The translations under genes and the position numbers were made by a program. From positions 1 to 57,533 of the forward strand of contig NZ_AOIV01000023.1 of NCBI RefSeq assembly GCF_000337095.1: 57,533 bases of DNA, read 5' to 3'. The notes beneath the pieces are model-generated. The model searched no databases and had not been told where the DNA came from. It saw nothing but the letters and a program-made list of their open reading frames with translations. Below are positions 8,359-17,162 of the stretch, piece after piece. Each line of letters begins with the position of its first letter. Positions within the stretch are counted from its first letter, which is position 1. The DNA is from Halogeometricum pallidum JCM 14848 (lineage in GTDB: Archaea; Halobacteriota; Halobacteria; Halobacteriales; Haloferacaceae).

Positions 8359-9869
8359 TACCGCAGCACCTCCGTCTCCCGGAGCAGTTCGATGTCTGAC
8401 ATCGTCCCGTGCACGTCGCGGATATCGTCGAAGCCGTACATGAGCATCAGCAGTCGTTCCAGCGCGAGGCCCCACGCCATCACGTCGCAGTCGACGCCCA
8501 GCGGTTCGAGCACCTCATCGCGGAACATACCCGAATTACCGATCTCTATCAGTTCGCCCGTCTCGGGGTGCCGTCCGAACAACTCGAACGACGGCTCCGT
8601 GTAGGGGTTGTAGTGCGGTTTGAACTGGATGTCCGTGATGCCGAACTGCGCGTAGAACTCCTCGAAGGTGCCCATCAGGTCGCGCACCGAGAGGTCGTCG
8701 GCCATCACCCAGCCCTCTATCTGGTAGAACTCGAGGAGGTGCGTCGGGTCCAAGGTGTCGTTGCGGTACACCTTCTCGACGGAGAAATATCGCTGCGGCG
8801 GTTCCAGTTCGCCCACCTCGTGCCCCGAGAGGTACCGCATCGACAGCGAGGTGGTGTGGCCGCGCAGGGCGATAGCGCGCGCGAAGTCCTCCGACCACGG
8901 CGAGTGGTAGCCGTCGCCGTCCCGACCGACGCCCTTGCGGTGGGCGTCCTCGACCCTCTCGACGAGGTCCTCGGGCAGGTCCTCGATGGGCGGCACGTCG
9001 AGGGCGAAGCGGTCCCAGTGCGTTCTGGCGGGGTGGTCCTGCGGCATGAACAGGCAGTCGTTGATCCAGAAGTCCGCGTCGGCGTGCGGCCCCTGCATCT
9101 CCTGAAAGCCCATGCCGACCAAGACGTCCTTCACGCGGTCGGCCGTCTGCCGAAGGATGTGTGTCTTCCCGCCGCGGGTCTCGGGCGCGTCCGCCTCGAC
9201 GTTGTACTCGGTGAACTCCACGTCCTCCCACTCCCCGGAAGCGAGCATCTCGGGGGTGAGTCGGTCAACCGTCTCCGCCGTCTCGACGCCCTCCATGAGG
9301 AGCGTCACGCCCTCGTCGGTGAGCGTCACCGAGCGAACCGTCTCCTCGCGGCGGTCGACGAGGTTGCGCGAGACGAGTTGCTCGAGCGTCGCCTCGTCCG
9401 CGTCGTCGACGGACTGGCCGTCAGCGAGGGCGGCTAAGACCGTCGACTCGGGGTCTTCCCCGGCGTCGGCGTCCCCGTCGGCGCTCAGTTCGCCGCTGTC
9501 GATGTCGCCGTAGCCCTTCCGGCCGAAGTTGGCGAGGGCGATGTCGACCGCCGGACCGCCGAGGCCCGACGCGCCGATGACCTGCCCCATCGGCGCGGCG
9601 CTGTCGGCCGCGCCCGCCTCGACGGCGGCGCGGTAGAGTCGCACCTCGGGAAGGCCGTCCTCGACGTACTCGCGGCCCTCCTCGGTGAGTTCGTAGTCGA
9701 CGTCCGTTCGCTCCTCGACTGCGACGTAGCCCTCTTCGCGCAGTTCGAAGGCGGCCTGCGTCACCGTCTCCGGTTTCAGTCCCGTCTCGTCGGCGAGGTC
9801 GCCGACGGTCTGTTCGTCCGTCGCGCTCGCGGCGTTCAACACCGCGACCTGTGATTCGGGTAGTTTCAT
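8358..9869 (-). CDS. pheS: Phenylalanyl-tRNA synthetase alpha subunit
   Basis: A 503-residue catalytic subunit of PheRS. The first ~75 residues form a winged-helix-like region (VAVLNAASATDEQTVGDLADETGLKPETV), as in archaeal and eukaryotic PheS. The class II core contains DFWINDCLFMPQDHPART (motif 1 area), then RYFSVEKVYRNDTLDPTHLLEFYQIEG (motif 2 area) and GLALERLLMLMYGFDDIRD (motif 3). The ATG at 9869 (MKLPESQVAVL) is chosen because the residues before it are not protein-like. First gene of the pheS-pheT operon. Confidence 0.96.
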   Translation of the reverse strand: MKLPESQVAVLNAASATDEQTVGDLADETGLKPETVTQAAFELREEGYVAVEERTDVDYELTEEGREYVEDGLPEVRLYRAAVEAGAADSAAPMGQVIGASGLGGPAVDIALANFGRKGYGDIDSGELSADGDADAGEDPESTVLAALADGQSVDDADEATLEQLVSRNLVDRREETVRSVTLTDEGVTLLMEGVETAETVDRLTPEMLASGEWEDVEFTEYNVEADAPETRGGKTHILRQTADRVKDVLVGMGFQEMQGPHADADFWINDCLFMPQDHPARTHWDRFALDVPPIEDLPEDLVERVEDAHRKGVGRDGDGYHSPWSEDFARAIALRGHTTSLSMRYLSGHEVGELEPPQRYFSVEKVYRNDTLDPTHLLEFYQIEGWVMADDLSVRDLMGTFEEFYAQFGITDIQFKPHYNPYTEPSFELFGRHPETGELIEIGNSGMFRDEVLEPLGVDCDVMAWGLALERLLMLMYGFDDIRDVHGTMSDIELLRETEVLR

Positions 9870-10580
9870 GTCGTGTTCGCGTCGGTCGATGTCGCGTCTT
9901 ACTGGCCGAGCACCAGTGAGAGCGTCGATTGTCGGCGGTCGAACGCCCGGCGACGCCCCGAGGCGTCTGCGCTCGACGACCGGTGTCTCCGCGTTGACTG
10001 TGAAGTCGGACAACCGACGCAATAGCAGTTCCGAAGGGCGCTGGTGCGCGGTCCCGCCCCGGACCGGGTCGGACAGTTTTGTCGGCGGCGACCGCGCGGC
10101 GGGCGCGGCTCCGTCGCGTCGGTCCCCGTCGAGTCCGCCGTCGTCACGCGGCCTGTAATCGCGTCCGCAAATCGTCACACACTCGACCGCGTGACATCGT
10201 GCGGTCGGATGGATACTCAGTTGCGGACGCGACTATCGAAGAAGCCGGACCCGTCGGTCGCGGTCGGTTCGCGCGCGCCGCCCCCGCCGTCGGTGGGTCC
10301 GGTCGGCACGCACGTGAGAAACCGGTCGCGGGGCAAAACGGTTCCGAATCCGTGCGACCCGCTGTCACTGCATCGAACAACGGAAGCGGCACGAGACGGT
10401 CGCAGTCCCGTCAATAGGCCGCTCTCGGCTCGGCGAGGGTCGAACGTCACACCGAATCGCCCCCCAGACTCATGTCCGCCGCGCCCGTTCGACTGTACGA
10501 GAACCCATGAGTGGACACACACCAACGCGCGAAAGTGCGGAATCGGCGGGTCGAACGACTGGAACGAGGGGGCGGGCGAG
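9870..10580. other. 711-base stretch without a supported gene
   Basis: Reading frames on both strands lack the acidic composition and codon use of neighbours. The stretch contains the pheS promoter region and the nested stem-loop at 10159-10232. No tRNA cloverleaf was seen. It is the longest gene-free stretch in the window and a reasonable place for a non-coding RNA. Confidence 0.5.
10159..10232. ncRNA. Nested stem-loop, possible structured RNA
   Basis: An outer perfect 12-base stem pairs 10159-10170 (TCGCGTCCGCAA) with 10221-10232 (TTGCGGACGCGA). An inner perfect 7-base stem pairs 10184-10190 (CGACCGC) with 10201-10207 (GCGGTCG) around a 10-base loop. The two arms between the stems are both 13 bases, giving a symmetric internal loop. 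This could be a structured RNA on either strand, or a DNA palindrome. No known RNA family is recognised. Confidence 0.35.
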
Positions 10581-10994
10581 ATGAGCGGTCTCGGCCTCCT
10601 TGCGTTGCAAAGCGGTGCGGAGTCGAACGCCGGGTCGCTCGCCGGTGCAGTCCTCGTCTTCGTCGTCAACCTCCTCATCGGCGCCGTCGGCATCCACACC
10701 GGCGCGCGACTCATCGTAGACAAGGACGTTGGCTACCGCAGAGCCGTGTTCACGGCTCTCATCGGCGCCATCGTCTGGGCCGTCGTCGCGTTCTTCCTCG
10801 GGTGGATTCCGCTGCTCGGGCCCATCCTCGCGCTGGTGGCGTGGATCGGCGTCATCAACTGGCGCTACCCCGGCGGCTGGGGGCCGGCGACGCTCATCGC
10901 CTTGGTCGCGTGGGTCATCGCCGCACTCGTCCTGTACGCCCTCGCCGCCATCGGCCTGTTCGAGTTCTCGGCGCTGGGTATCCCGGGCGCCTGA
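10581..10994 (+). CDS. Four-helix membrane protein, unknown
   Basis: A 137-residue hydrophobic protein. Hydrophobic segments lie at about 19-42, 54-74, 76-95 and 101-126, with a short conserved-looking loop (RLIVDKDVGYRRAV) between the first two and INWRYPGGWGP between the last two. The ATG at 10581 is used because the sequence before it in frame is basic and low-complexity. The purine-rich bases ahead (GAACGAGGGGGCGGGCGAG) may include a ribosome site. Function unknown. Confidence 0.75.
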   Translation: MSGLGLLALQSGAESNAGSLAGAVLVFVVNLLIGAVGIHTGARLIVDKDVGYRRAVFTALIGAIVWAVVAFFLGWIPLLGPILALVAWIGVINWRYPGGWGPATLIALVAWVIAALVLYALAAIGLFEFSALGIPGA

Positions 10995-11094
10995 TCGCGC
11001 CGACGAAAAGCGGCGGACGGAGCGGAGAACGCCGGAGCGGTTCGGGCCGCACGGCCCGTCTCGGCTCCGGTTCGGCCCCGGTTCGGCCGTGCGC

Positions 11095-11100
11095 TTTATT
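11095..11100 (+). promoter_or_regulatory. TATA box of amphi-Trp gene
   Basis: TTTATT lies 24-29 bases before the ATG at 11124, the spacing of a leaderless haloarchaeal promoter. Confidence 0.6.
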
Positions 11101-11123
11101 CGGACCCCGTCCTACGAGGTTGC

Positions 11124-11369
11124 ATGGTCAACAAGACGCTCAACGCCGAGAAGCTCTCCCGAGAGGAGACGGCTAATCGACTGCGGGCGCTCGCCGACGC
11201 CATCGAAGGCGAGGACGACGCCAACGTCAACGTCGGTAACAAGCAGATAACGCTCCGACCGCGTTCCAACATCGGCTACGAAGTCGGCGTCCGCGAACGG
11301 TCGTCCGTCCTCCGCGGCAGTCGCGAGAGCGTGACCGTGACGCTGGAGTGGAAGGCGCGGGGCAACTGA
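11124..11369 (+). CDS. Amphi-Trp domain protein
   Basis: An 81-residue protein matching the amphi-Trp family of small proteins common in haloarchaea. It has an N-terminal helix (LSREETANRLRALADAIE), a beta-rich middle (DANVNVGNKQITLRP) and the characteristic end VTVTLEWKA, where hydrophobic residues alternate before a Trp. The family's molecular role is not established. It stands alone between a membrane protein and a convergent oxidoreductase. Confidence 0.8.
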   Translation: MVNKTLNAEKLSREETANRLRALADAIEGEDDANVNVGNKQITLRPRSNIGYEVGVRERSSVLRGSRESVTVTLEWKARGN

Positions 11370-11425
11370 CGAACGAAGGCGAAACCGATTTTCTTCGACC
11401 CGCCGATAGTCAGGAGTCGAACCGC

Positions 11426-12583
11426 TCAAGCGACGTTTTGCTCCACCGTGCCCGGTTCGTCCGACTCGAACCGTTCGAGCGACAGCGCCGAGACGTCGAC
11501 GTGCGACGCGGCGCCGTCGAGGCAGAGTTCGGCGACGCACTCGCCGGTCGCCGGGGCGTGTTGGAAGCCGTGGCCGGAGAACCCGGCGGCGACGACGAAC
11601 CCCGGACGCGCCTCGTCGACGACGGCGTGGTGGTCCGGCGTGACGGCGTAGAGGCCGGCCCACCCGTTGCGGACGCGCGTCTCGGGACCGAAGTACGCCG
11701 CCGCGTCGGCGGCGCGTTCGACCGCCTCGGCGGTCCACGCGAGGTCGGGCGACTCCGAGAAGTCGTCAGGGTCGACGTCCGGGTCCGCGTCGGCGAAGTG
11801 ACCGCCGACCAGCGCCGTCCCCTCGCGTTCGGGCCGGAAGTACACCCCTCGGTCGAGGTCCACGGTCAGCGGCACCGACTCGGCCATCGCCGTCTCGGGT
11901 TCGACGACGGTCGCTTGGCGGCGGCGCGGCGCGATGGGCAACTCGACGCCGGCGAGTCGGCCGACCCGCCGCGCCCACGCGCCCGCGGCGTTCACGACGT
12001 AGTCGGCCGACAGCGTCTCTCCGGGCGTTTCGACGCGCCACGGTCCGTCCGCGGATTCGGGGGGCGAGAGGCCCGTCACCGGCGTCCTCGTTCGCACGTC
12101 GACGCCGCGTTCCTCGACGGCGCGCGAGTAGCCCTGCACCGCCGAGTGCGGGTCCGCGACGCCGTCGTCGGGGCAGTACGTCGCCGCGACGAACGCCTCG
12201 GCGCGCAGTTGCGGGCAGTGCTCGCGGGCCTCGGCGGGCGAGAGCGTCCGACTGTCGACGCCGCGGGCGGTCTGCATCTCGACGTTCGCCTCGAACGCCG
12301 CGGCGGTTTCCTCCTCGCGCGCGAGGAACAGGTAGCCGTTCTTCCGGTAGTCGACGTCGACGCCGAATCGCTCCTCGAAGGACTCCCAGACGGGGACGCT
12401 GGCGAGGGAGAGGTCGACGTTCACCGGCGTGGAGAACTGCGCGCGGATTCCGCCGGCGGCCCGGCCGGTGCTCCCGCCGCCGAGCGTCCCGGCCTCGCAG
12501 ACGGTGACGTCGCCGCCGCGTTCGGCGAGGGCGAGGGCGCAGGAGAGGCCGACGACGCCGCCGCCGATGACAACTGTGTGCAT
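11426..12583 (-). CDS. FAD-dependent amino-acid oxidoreductase (DAO family)
   Basis: A 385-residue flavoprotein of the D-amino-acid oxidase/sarcosine oxidase/glycine oxidase superfamily. The start MHTVVIGGGVVGLSCALALA is the dinucleotide-binding GxGxxG fold, followed by the acidic strand end VTVCEAG. GGGSTGRAAGGIRAQFSTP resembles the flavin-contact segment, YVVNAAGAWARRVG the second FAD motif, and VVAAGFSGHGFQHAPATG the C-terminal FAD motif. The ATG at 12583 puts the FAD strand at residue 2, as usual. Substrate is unknown. It is divergent from an ornithine cyclodeaminase-family gene, so both may act on amino or imino acids. Confidence 0.85.
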   Translation of the reverse strand: MHTVVIGGGVVGLSCALALAERGGDVTVCEAGTLGGGSTGRAAGGIRAQFSTPVNVDLSLASVPVWESFEERFGVDVDYRKNGYLFLAREEETAAAFEANVEMQTARGVDSRTLSPAEAREHCPQLRAEAFVAATYCPDDGVADPHSAVQGYSRAVEERGVDVRTRTPVTGLSPPESADGPWRVETPGETLSADYVVNAAGAWARRVGRLAGVELPIAPRRRQATVVEPETAMAESVPLTVDLDRGVYFRPEREGTALVGGHFADADPDVDPDDFSESPDLAWTAEAVERAADAAAYFGPETRVRNGWAGLYAVTPDHHAVVDEARPGFVVAAGFSGHGFQHAPATGECVAELCLDGAASHVDVSALSLERFESDEPGTVEQNVA

Positions 12584-12824
12584 ACGTCGCGGTTCGCGGT
12601 AGGTGGGTAAGAATGTCACCCATCATTGGGGGCGGACTGATATCCCCGGCGCGCGAACGCGCACCCGTGCGAAGGATACGAACCGAACGCGAGGGTGCGG
12701 CCCCGGCGGAGGCGGCGTGGGACAGGGTGAGCGATATCTCGTCGTACCGCGAGCGGAATCCGCGCGTCGTCGACGGCGGCGGGCGATTCGAGGACGCGAA
12801 CGGCGGCCGACGGGAGGCGGGAGC

Positions 12825-13793
12825 GTGACCGACGTTCGCGTCCTCTCGGACGACGACGTGGCCGCGTTGCTCTCGCTGTCGGACCTCCTGCCCGAGATAG
12901 AGCGGGCGTTCGTGAAGCAGGGTCGCGGCGAGGTCGAACGGCCCCCGCGCCCGCACTACCCGGTGGGGACGGAGACGCCGGGCACCGCGCTGACGATGCC
13001 CGCGTACCTGCACGGCGACCCGACGTACGCGACGAAACTCGCCGCCGTCCACGAGTCGAACGCGGAGAGGGAACTGCCGACGGTGAACGCGCAGGTGGCC
13101 GTGACGGACGCCGAGACGGGACTGCCGCTCGCGTACCTCGCCGGCACCCGCGTGACGAGCGCTCGAACCGGCTGTATCGGCGGCCTCGCCGCGCGCGAAC
13201 TGTCGAACGGGCCGGTCCGACTCGGCGTGTTCGGCGCGGGCACGCAGGCCCGGTGGCAGACGCGCGCTATCGCCGCCGCGACGGACCTCGAACGAGTGCG
13301 GGTCTACTCGCCCTCCGACTCGCGGGAGGCGTGCGCGGCCGACCTGCGCGAGCGACTGCCGGACGTCGGCGTGACCGCCGTCGACTCGCCGGACCGGGCG
13401 CTGGCGGGGTCGAACGTCGTCGTCACCGCGACGACCAGCGCCGACCCCGTCTTCGACGGCGGCGGACTCGAAGCGGGAACGCTCGTCGTCGCCGTCGGGG
13501 CGTTCACCCCCGAGATGCGCGAACTCGACGGCGTGACCGTCCGCCGGGCGAGTCGACTGTTCGCCGACGTGCCCGAGGAGGCCGTCGAGACGGGCGACTT
13601 CGCGGACGTGGGCGTCGAGGCGACGGACCTGACGCCCCTCTCGGACGTCTTCGAGGGCCGGGTCGGCCGCGAGTCCGACGAGGAGGTTCTCGTCGTCGCC
13701 AGCGTCGGGTCCGCCGTGCTGGACGCGGCGACGGCGGGGCACCTGTACGAACGCGCCGAACGCGAGGACGCAGGGACCGTCGTCGAACTGTAG
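12825..13793 (+). CDS. Ornithine cyclodeaminase/mu-crystallin family enzyme
   Basis: A 322-residue NAD(P)-dependent enzyme of the family that includes ornithine cyclodeaminase, archaeal alanine dehydrogenase and ketimine reductases. Family segments are MPAYLHGDPTYATKLAAVHE, the substrate region ARTGCIGGLAAREL, the Rossmann motif LGVFGAGTQARWQTRAI, and VVVAVGAFTPEMRELDG. The start is the GTG at 12825, preceded by GGGAGGCGGG. Which substrate it uses cannot be told from the motifs. Its neighbour on the opposite strand is a DAO-type flavoenzyme. Confidence 0.85.
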   Translation: MTDVRVLSDDDVAALLSLSDLLPEIERAFVKQGRGEVERPPRPHYPVGTETPGTALTMPAYLHGDPTYATKLAAVHESNAERELPTVNAQVAVTDAETGLPLAYLAGTRVTSARTGCIGGLAARELSNGPVRLGVFGAGTQARWQTRAIAAATDLERVRVYSPSDSREACAADLRERLPDVGVTAVDSPDRALAGSNVVVTATTSADPVFDGGGLEAGTLVVAVGAFTPEMRELDGVTVRRASRLFADVPEEAVETGDFADVGVEATDLTPLSDVFEGRVGRESDEEVLVVASVGSAVLDAATAGHLYERAEREDAGTVVEL

Positions 13794-13853
13794 GCGGGGT
13801 CGGCATCGCTACGGGCGCAAAAGAGAAGGAATCAAATCGGTCGGGGCGCCCGC

Positions 13854-15470
13854 TCAGTCGTCGCCGGGGGCGACGTCGCGGCGCGCGGACTCCGTGGAGA
13901 TATCGAGGTCCGCCAGCACTTCTTCCATCTCCTCGCGCTTCTCCTGGTGGTCTTCGAGGAACTCCTCCATCAGTTCGGCGGCCTGCTCTTTGCACCCGCC
14001 GCAGAGGCGTTCGCCGCCGACGCACTCCTCGTACACCTCCGTCGCGAACGCGTCGTCGTCGCCCGAGAGGAGGTAGGCGTACAGCTCGTAGACCGGACAT
14101 TTGTCGGCTTCGCCGCCGAGTTCGCGCTGTTTCTCGGCCGTCTCCCGGCCGCCCGTCGTCGCGGATTTCACCTTGTCGTAGCCCTCCTCGGGGTCGTCGA
14201 GCAGCGAGATGTGACTCGCGGGAATCGAGGAGGACATCTTCCCCCCCGTGAGGCCGGTCATGAAGCGGTGATAGAGGGACGACGGCGCGCGGAAGCCGTA
14301 GCCGCCGTGCTCTATCTCCACCTCGCGGGCGAGTTCGTCCGCTTCGTCGAACGAGAGGTCGAACGCGTCGACGTGCTCGTCGTAGCGGCGCTTCTCCCCC
14401 TCGACGGCCTCGATGAGGGCGTCGAACGCTTCGTCGGTGGCGTTGGCGTCGAGAAAGCGGACGCGCGGGCGGAGCGGTTCCATCCCGGCGTTCGCCAGTT
14501 TCTCGACGGCCGACTCGCGGGCGGACTCGGCGGCGACGACGCCGTGGGCGTCGAGGTCCGCCGCCGAGAGCCACTCGCCCGCCTCCTCACAGCGCGGCGT
14601 TTCGGGGTCCTCGGCGAATTCCTCGCGGGCGTCGTAGGCGGCGGCGACGAGGGGTCGCTCCGCGTCCCGGAGTTCGAAGCTGGCGTACGCCTCGGTCACC
14701 TTGAAAAAGCGCATCCGGTCCGCTAAGTCGCGGGCGAGGCGAACGTGCGGGTCCTGGTCCGGGCCGACGGGGATAACCGTCGGTTTCGGCTCTTCTAACT
14801 GCGGGTAGAGGATGTCGGCCATCTGCGTGACGACCGACTGCACGTGCGAGACGTTCGTGCTCCCGTCGAAGCCGTAGATGGCCTCGAACTCCGAGTAGTT
14901 CGCCTTCGAGCCGAGTTCGAAGGCGAGGTCCTGCAGTTCCCGGTTGTCCGACTGTCGGTAGAGTTCGCCCTCCTCGGGATCGAACCCGAGCGCCAACAGC
15001 GAGAGCAGGTAGTCGCGGGCGTGTTCGTCTATCTCCGCCCACGACATCCCGCGGGCGGAGTGGGCCTCCAGGTCGGCGATGAGGCCGTACGCGTCGCCGC
15101 CCTGCTCTTGGTGCCAGATTATCTCGTCGAAGACGAGTTTGTGCCCGATGTGGGGGTCGCCGGTCGGCATGAATCCCGAGAGGACGGCGAAGTCGTCGCC
15201 GTCGCGCATCGCCTCGGCGACGGGGCGGTAATCGCGGTGCCCGAAGATGACGCCGCGGCGCATCAGGTAGTGGGGGTCCGGCACCTCCGGCAGCACCGCG
15301 TCGAACTCCTCGATGCCGAACTCCTCGAACAGTTTCCGGTAGTCCGAGATGGTCGAGGAACCCCACGGGTCGAGAGACGTTGCATCCGCTCCCTCTGCGG
15401 AGGCGCCCCCGTCGGTTCGGGGGTCCTCGCGTACCGACTCGTCGGTCTCGGTGTTGTGGTCTCGTGTCAT
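13854..15470 (-). CDS. trpS: Tryptophanyl-tRNA synthetase
   Basis: A 538-residue class I synthetase that charges tRNA-Trp. The HIGH motif is in FMPTGDPHIGHKLVFDE and the KMSKS loop is GGKMSSSIPASH. IPVGPDQDPHVRLARDLADRM is the Trp/ATP pocket of the archaeal/eukaryal type. The first ~45 residues are an acidic low-complexity tail, and near the C-terminus ECVGGERLCGGCKEQAAEL carries three Cys. It overlaps the end of endA by 4 bases (ATGA), so the two are co-translated. Confidence 0.96.
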   Translation of the reverse strand: MTRDHNTETDESVREDPRTDGGASAEGADATSLDPWGSSTISDYRKLFEEFGIEEFDAVLPEVPDPHYLMRRGVIFGHRDYRPVAEAMRDGDDFAVLSGFMPTGDPHIGHKLVFDEIIWHQEQGGDAYGLIADLEAHSARGMSWAEIDEHARDYLLSLLALGFDPEEGELYRQSDNRELQDLAFELGSKANYSEFEAIYGFDGSTNVSHVQSVVTQMADILYPQLEEPKPTVIPVGPDQDPHVRLARDLADRMRFFKVTEAYASFELRDAERPLVAAAYDAREEFAEDPETPRCEEAGEWLSAADLDAHGVVAAESARESAVEKLANAGMEPLRPRVRFLDANATDEAFDALIEAVEGEKRRYDEHVDAFDLSFDEADELAREVEIEHGGYGFRAPSSLYHRFMTGLTGGKMSSSIPASHISLLDDPEEGYDKVKSATTGGRETAEKQRELGGEADKCPVYELYAYLLSGDDDAFATEVYEECVGGERLCGGCKEQAAELMEEFLEDHQEKREEMEEVLADLDISTESARRDVAPGDD

Positions 15471-16489
15471 GGGGTGAGCCGGGCTACCGAAAGCCAGTCT
15501 ATCTGTTCGTTGGCGCCGGTGAGCGCAAAAACCATTCGTTTGCGGACCCCGCCGGCGAGGCGCACGTCGAGCGAGAGGTCCCGCGGCATGAACGCGTGGT
15601 CGGGCGTCACGACGCGCACCAGGTCGGCGGAGTGGCTCAACTCCGAGACGGACTCGAAGTCGGTGTACAGTCGGAAGTCGGCCCCGAACTTGAACCCGCT
15701 CTTCGGGACCGCGTCGGCGTTTCTGAGCGCCGCGTAGGCGCACAGACGGCGGTCGAACCGGTCGCCCTCCACGTCGCGGGCGAGGCTCACCACGTCGGCG
15801 GCGTCGACGTCGAGGGCGCCGCGTTCGGCGAGGTACGCCCCCTCGATGAGCGACAGTTGCAGGGGGCCGGCGTCGGCGTTACGGCCGAACAGTCGCTGCC
15901 CGTAGAAGCCCCGTTCGTACACCTCGTCGGGCGATTCGTAGCAGACGACGCGGTCCGAGAGGAGGTCCGCGTCGAGGCCCGCGGGCGGGTCGTAGTCGCC
16001 GGTGCCGCTCACGTCGGGGTCGGCGTCGGTGTCGAAGTACGTCAGGTCGCCGTCCTCGTCGACGACGGCGAGCACCACGTCGCCCAGAGACGACGCGGCG
16101 ACGCGTTCGCGTTCCCCGATGACGCGGACGCGGTGCTCGACGACGCCGTCGGTCGGACCCTTTCCCCTGGGGTAGACGACGAAGTCGACGCCGTCGGGGT
16201 CCTCGACGCCCGGCCACTCCTCGCGGGCGGGCGAGAGGTAGAATCCCCTGTCCCGGAGGTCTTTGTAGACGACGAACTCCAGCACCGCGCCCGTCTCCGC
16301 GAGGAACTCGCGGAAGTCCATCCCGTCGATGCTGTCGAGGTCCCCCCGAGAGAGCAGGTGCGCCGCCTCGACCGGCGCGAGTTCGACGCGGTCCCCGTCG
16401 AGGGGACGACCGTAGCCCCTCGCGTCGTAGAACCGCTGACGCGCGTCGTCGGCCGCCCGGACGACGCCGTCGTGCAGTGTCGCGTCCAT
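15467..16489 (-). CDS. endA: tRNA-splicing endonuclease EndA, two-repeat form
   Basis: A 340-residue endonuclease that cuts introns from pre-tRNA and other bulge-helix-bulge RNA. The protein is a tandem duplication, typical of the homodimeric euryarchaeal form. The C-terminal repeat keeps the catalytic triad: Tyr275 in FRLYTD, His286 in LSHSADLVRV and Lys317 in GGVRKRMVFAL. The N-terminal repeat (GFYLSPAREEWPG, EHRVRVIGERE) is degenerate and likely structural. The ATG at 16489 is preferred; an in-frame ATG lies 9 codons upstream. It is followed by trpS with a 4-base overlap. Confidence 0.95.
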   Translation of the reverse strand: MDATLHDGVVRAADDARQRFYDARGYGRPLDGDRVELAPVEAAHLLSRGDLDSIDGMDFREFLAETGAVLEFVVYKDLRDRGFYLSPAREEWPGVEDPDGVDFVVYPRGKGPTDGVVEHRVRVIGERERVAASSLGDVVLAVVDEDGDLTYFDTDADPDVSGTGDYDPPAGLDADLLSDRVVCYESPDEVYERGFYGQRLFGRNADAGPLQLSLIEGAYLAERGALDVDAADVVSLARDVEGDRFDRRLCAYAALRNADAVPKSGFKFGADFRLYTDFESVSELSHSADLVRVVTPDHAFMPRDLSLDVRLAGGVRKRMVFALTGANEQIDWLSVARLTP

Positions 16490-16633
16490 GTTCGAGAACG
16501 GGACGGGTGGCGACATAGGGCCTGCGATGCTCTCGCGGTTCCGCGGCCGACGAACGGCGACGACCGCACGGGCGCCGAAGAGACCTGTCGGTCTGAGCGG
16601 AATGTCCATACGTCGACGCGACGTATCGTGGGC

Positions 16634-17128
16634 ATGGTCCACTGGTCCCCGTCTCAGACGGCCCGGCGACGTCCCTCGGTTACGTTCGGCGTCGCCGGAG
16701 GGGTGTCCGCCCTCGTCTTCGTCGCGGTGGCGACGGCCCAACGCGCGGCCGGCGGCGGCGGATACCTCCCGTCGGGACCGGAGATGCTCATCGTCGGCGG
16801 CGGGGCCCTCGGTGGCGCACTGCTCGCGCGGGTGCTCTGGACGCGCCTCGGCGGGGCGAAATCACCGCTTCGGGGGGCCGCCGTCGGCGCACTCGTCGGG
16901 TTACTGGCGATGCCGGTGCCGATGTACCTCCTCGAATTCGCGCTGGTCGTCGTGGACGGGATGCCGTTCGAGGCGGTGCCCGGTGTGTCGCCGTGGATGC
17001 AGGTGGGGAGCGATCTACTGCTCTTACTGGTGACGCCGCTCCTTCTCGCCGCGTTCGGCCTCGTCGTCACCTACGGAGGAACCGTCGTTGTCGGCGCCGT
17101 CACCGGCTATCTGCTCGCCGGCCGGTGA
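16634..17128 (+). CDS. Five-helix membrane protein, unknown
   Basis: A 164-residue protein with hydrophobic segments at about 17-36, 51-69, 80-106, 125-143 and 145-163, joined by short loops with few charges. The ATG at 16634 gives a short basic N-terminus (SQTARRRPS) that would stay inside. No family recognised. It is divergent from endA and convergent with the NucS-domain gene. Confidence 0.7.
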   Translation: MVHWSPSQTARRRPSVTFGVAGGVSALVFVAVATAQRAAGGGGYLPSGPEMLIVGGGALGGALLARVLWTRLGGAKSPLRGAAVGALVGLLAMPVPMYLLEFALVVVDGMPFEAVPGVSPWMQVGSDLLLLLVTPLLLAAFGLVVTYGGTVVVGAVTGYLLAGR

Positions 17129-17162
17129 GCGCCGCCGGAGTTCGTCCGCGAAGCGCCTCCAC

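Noticed and set aside
9899-10723. Several overlapping frames in the stretch between pheS and the membrane protein
   Set aside because: Serine-, proline- and arginine-rich translations without domain features; none has a supporting start or promoter.
13794-13853. GGGCGC and GCGCCC around the convergent ends of the cyclodeaminase-family gene and trpS
   Set aside because: A 6-base stem with a long loop in GC-rich DNA is not strong enough to call a terminator.
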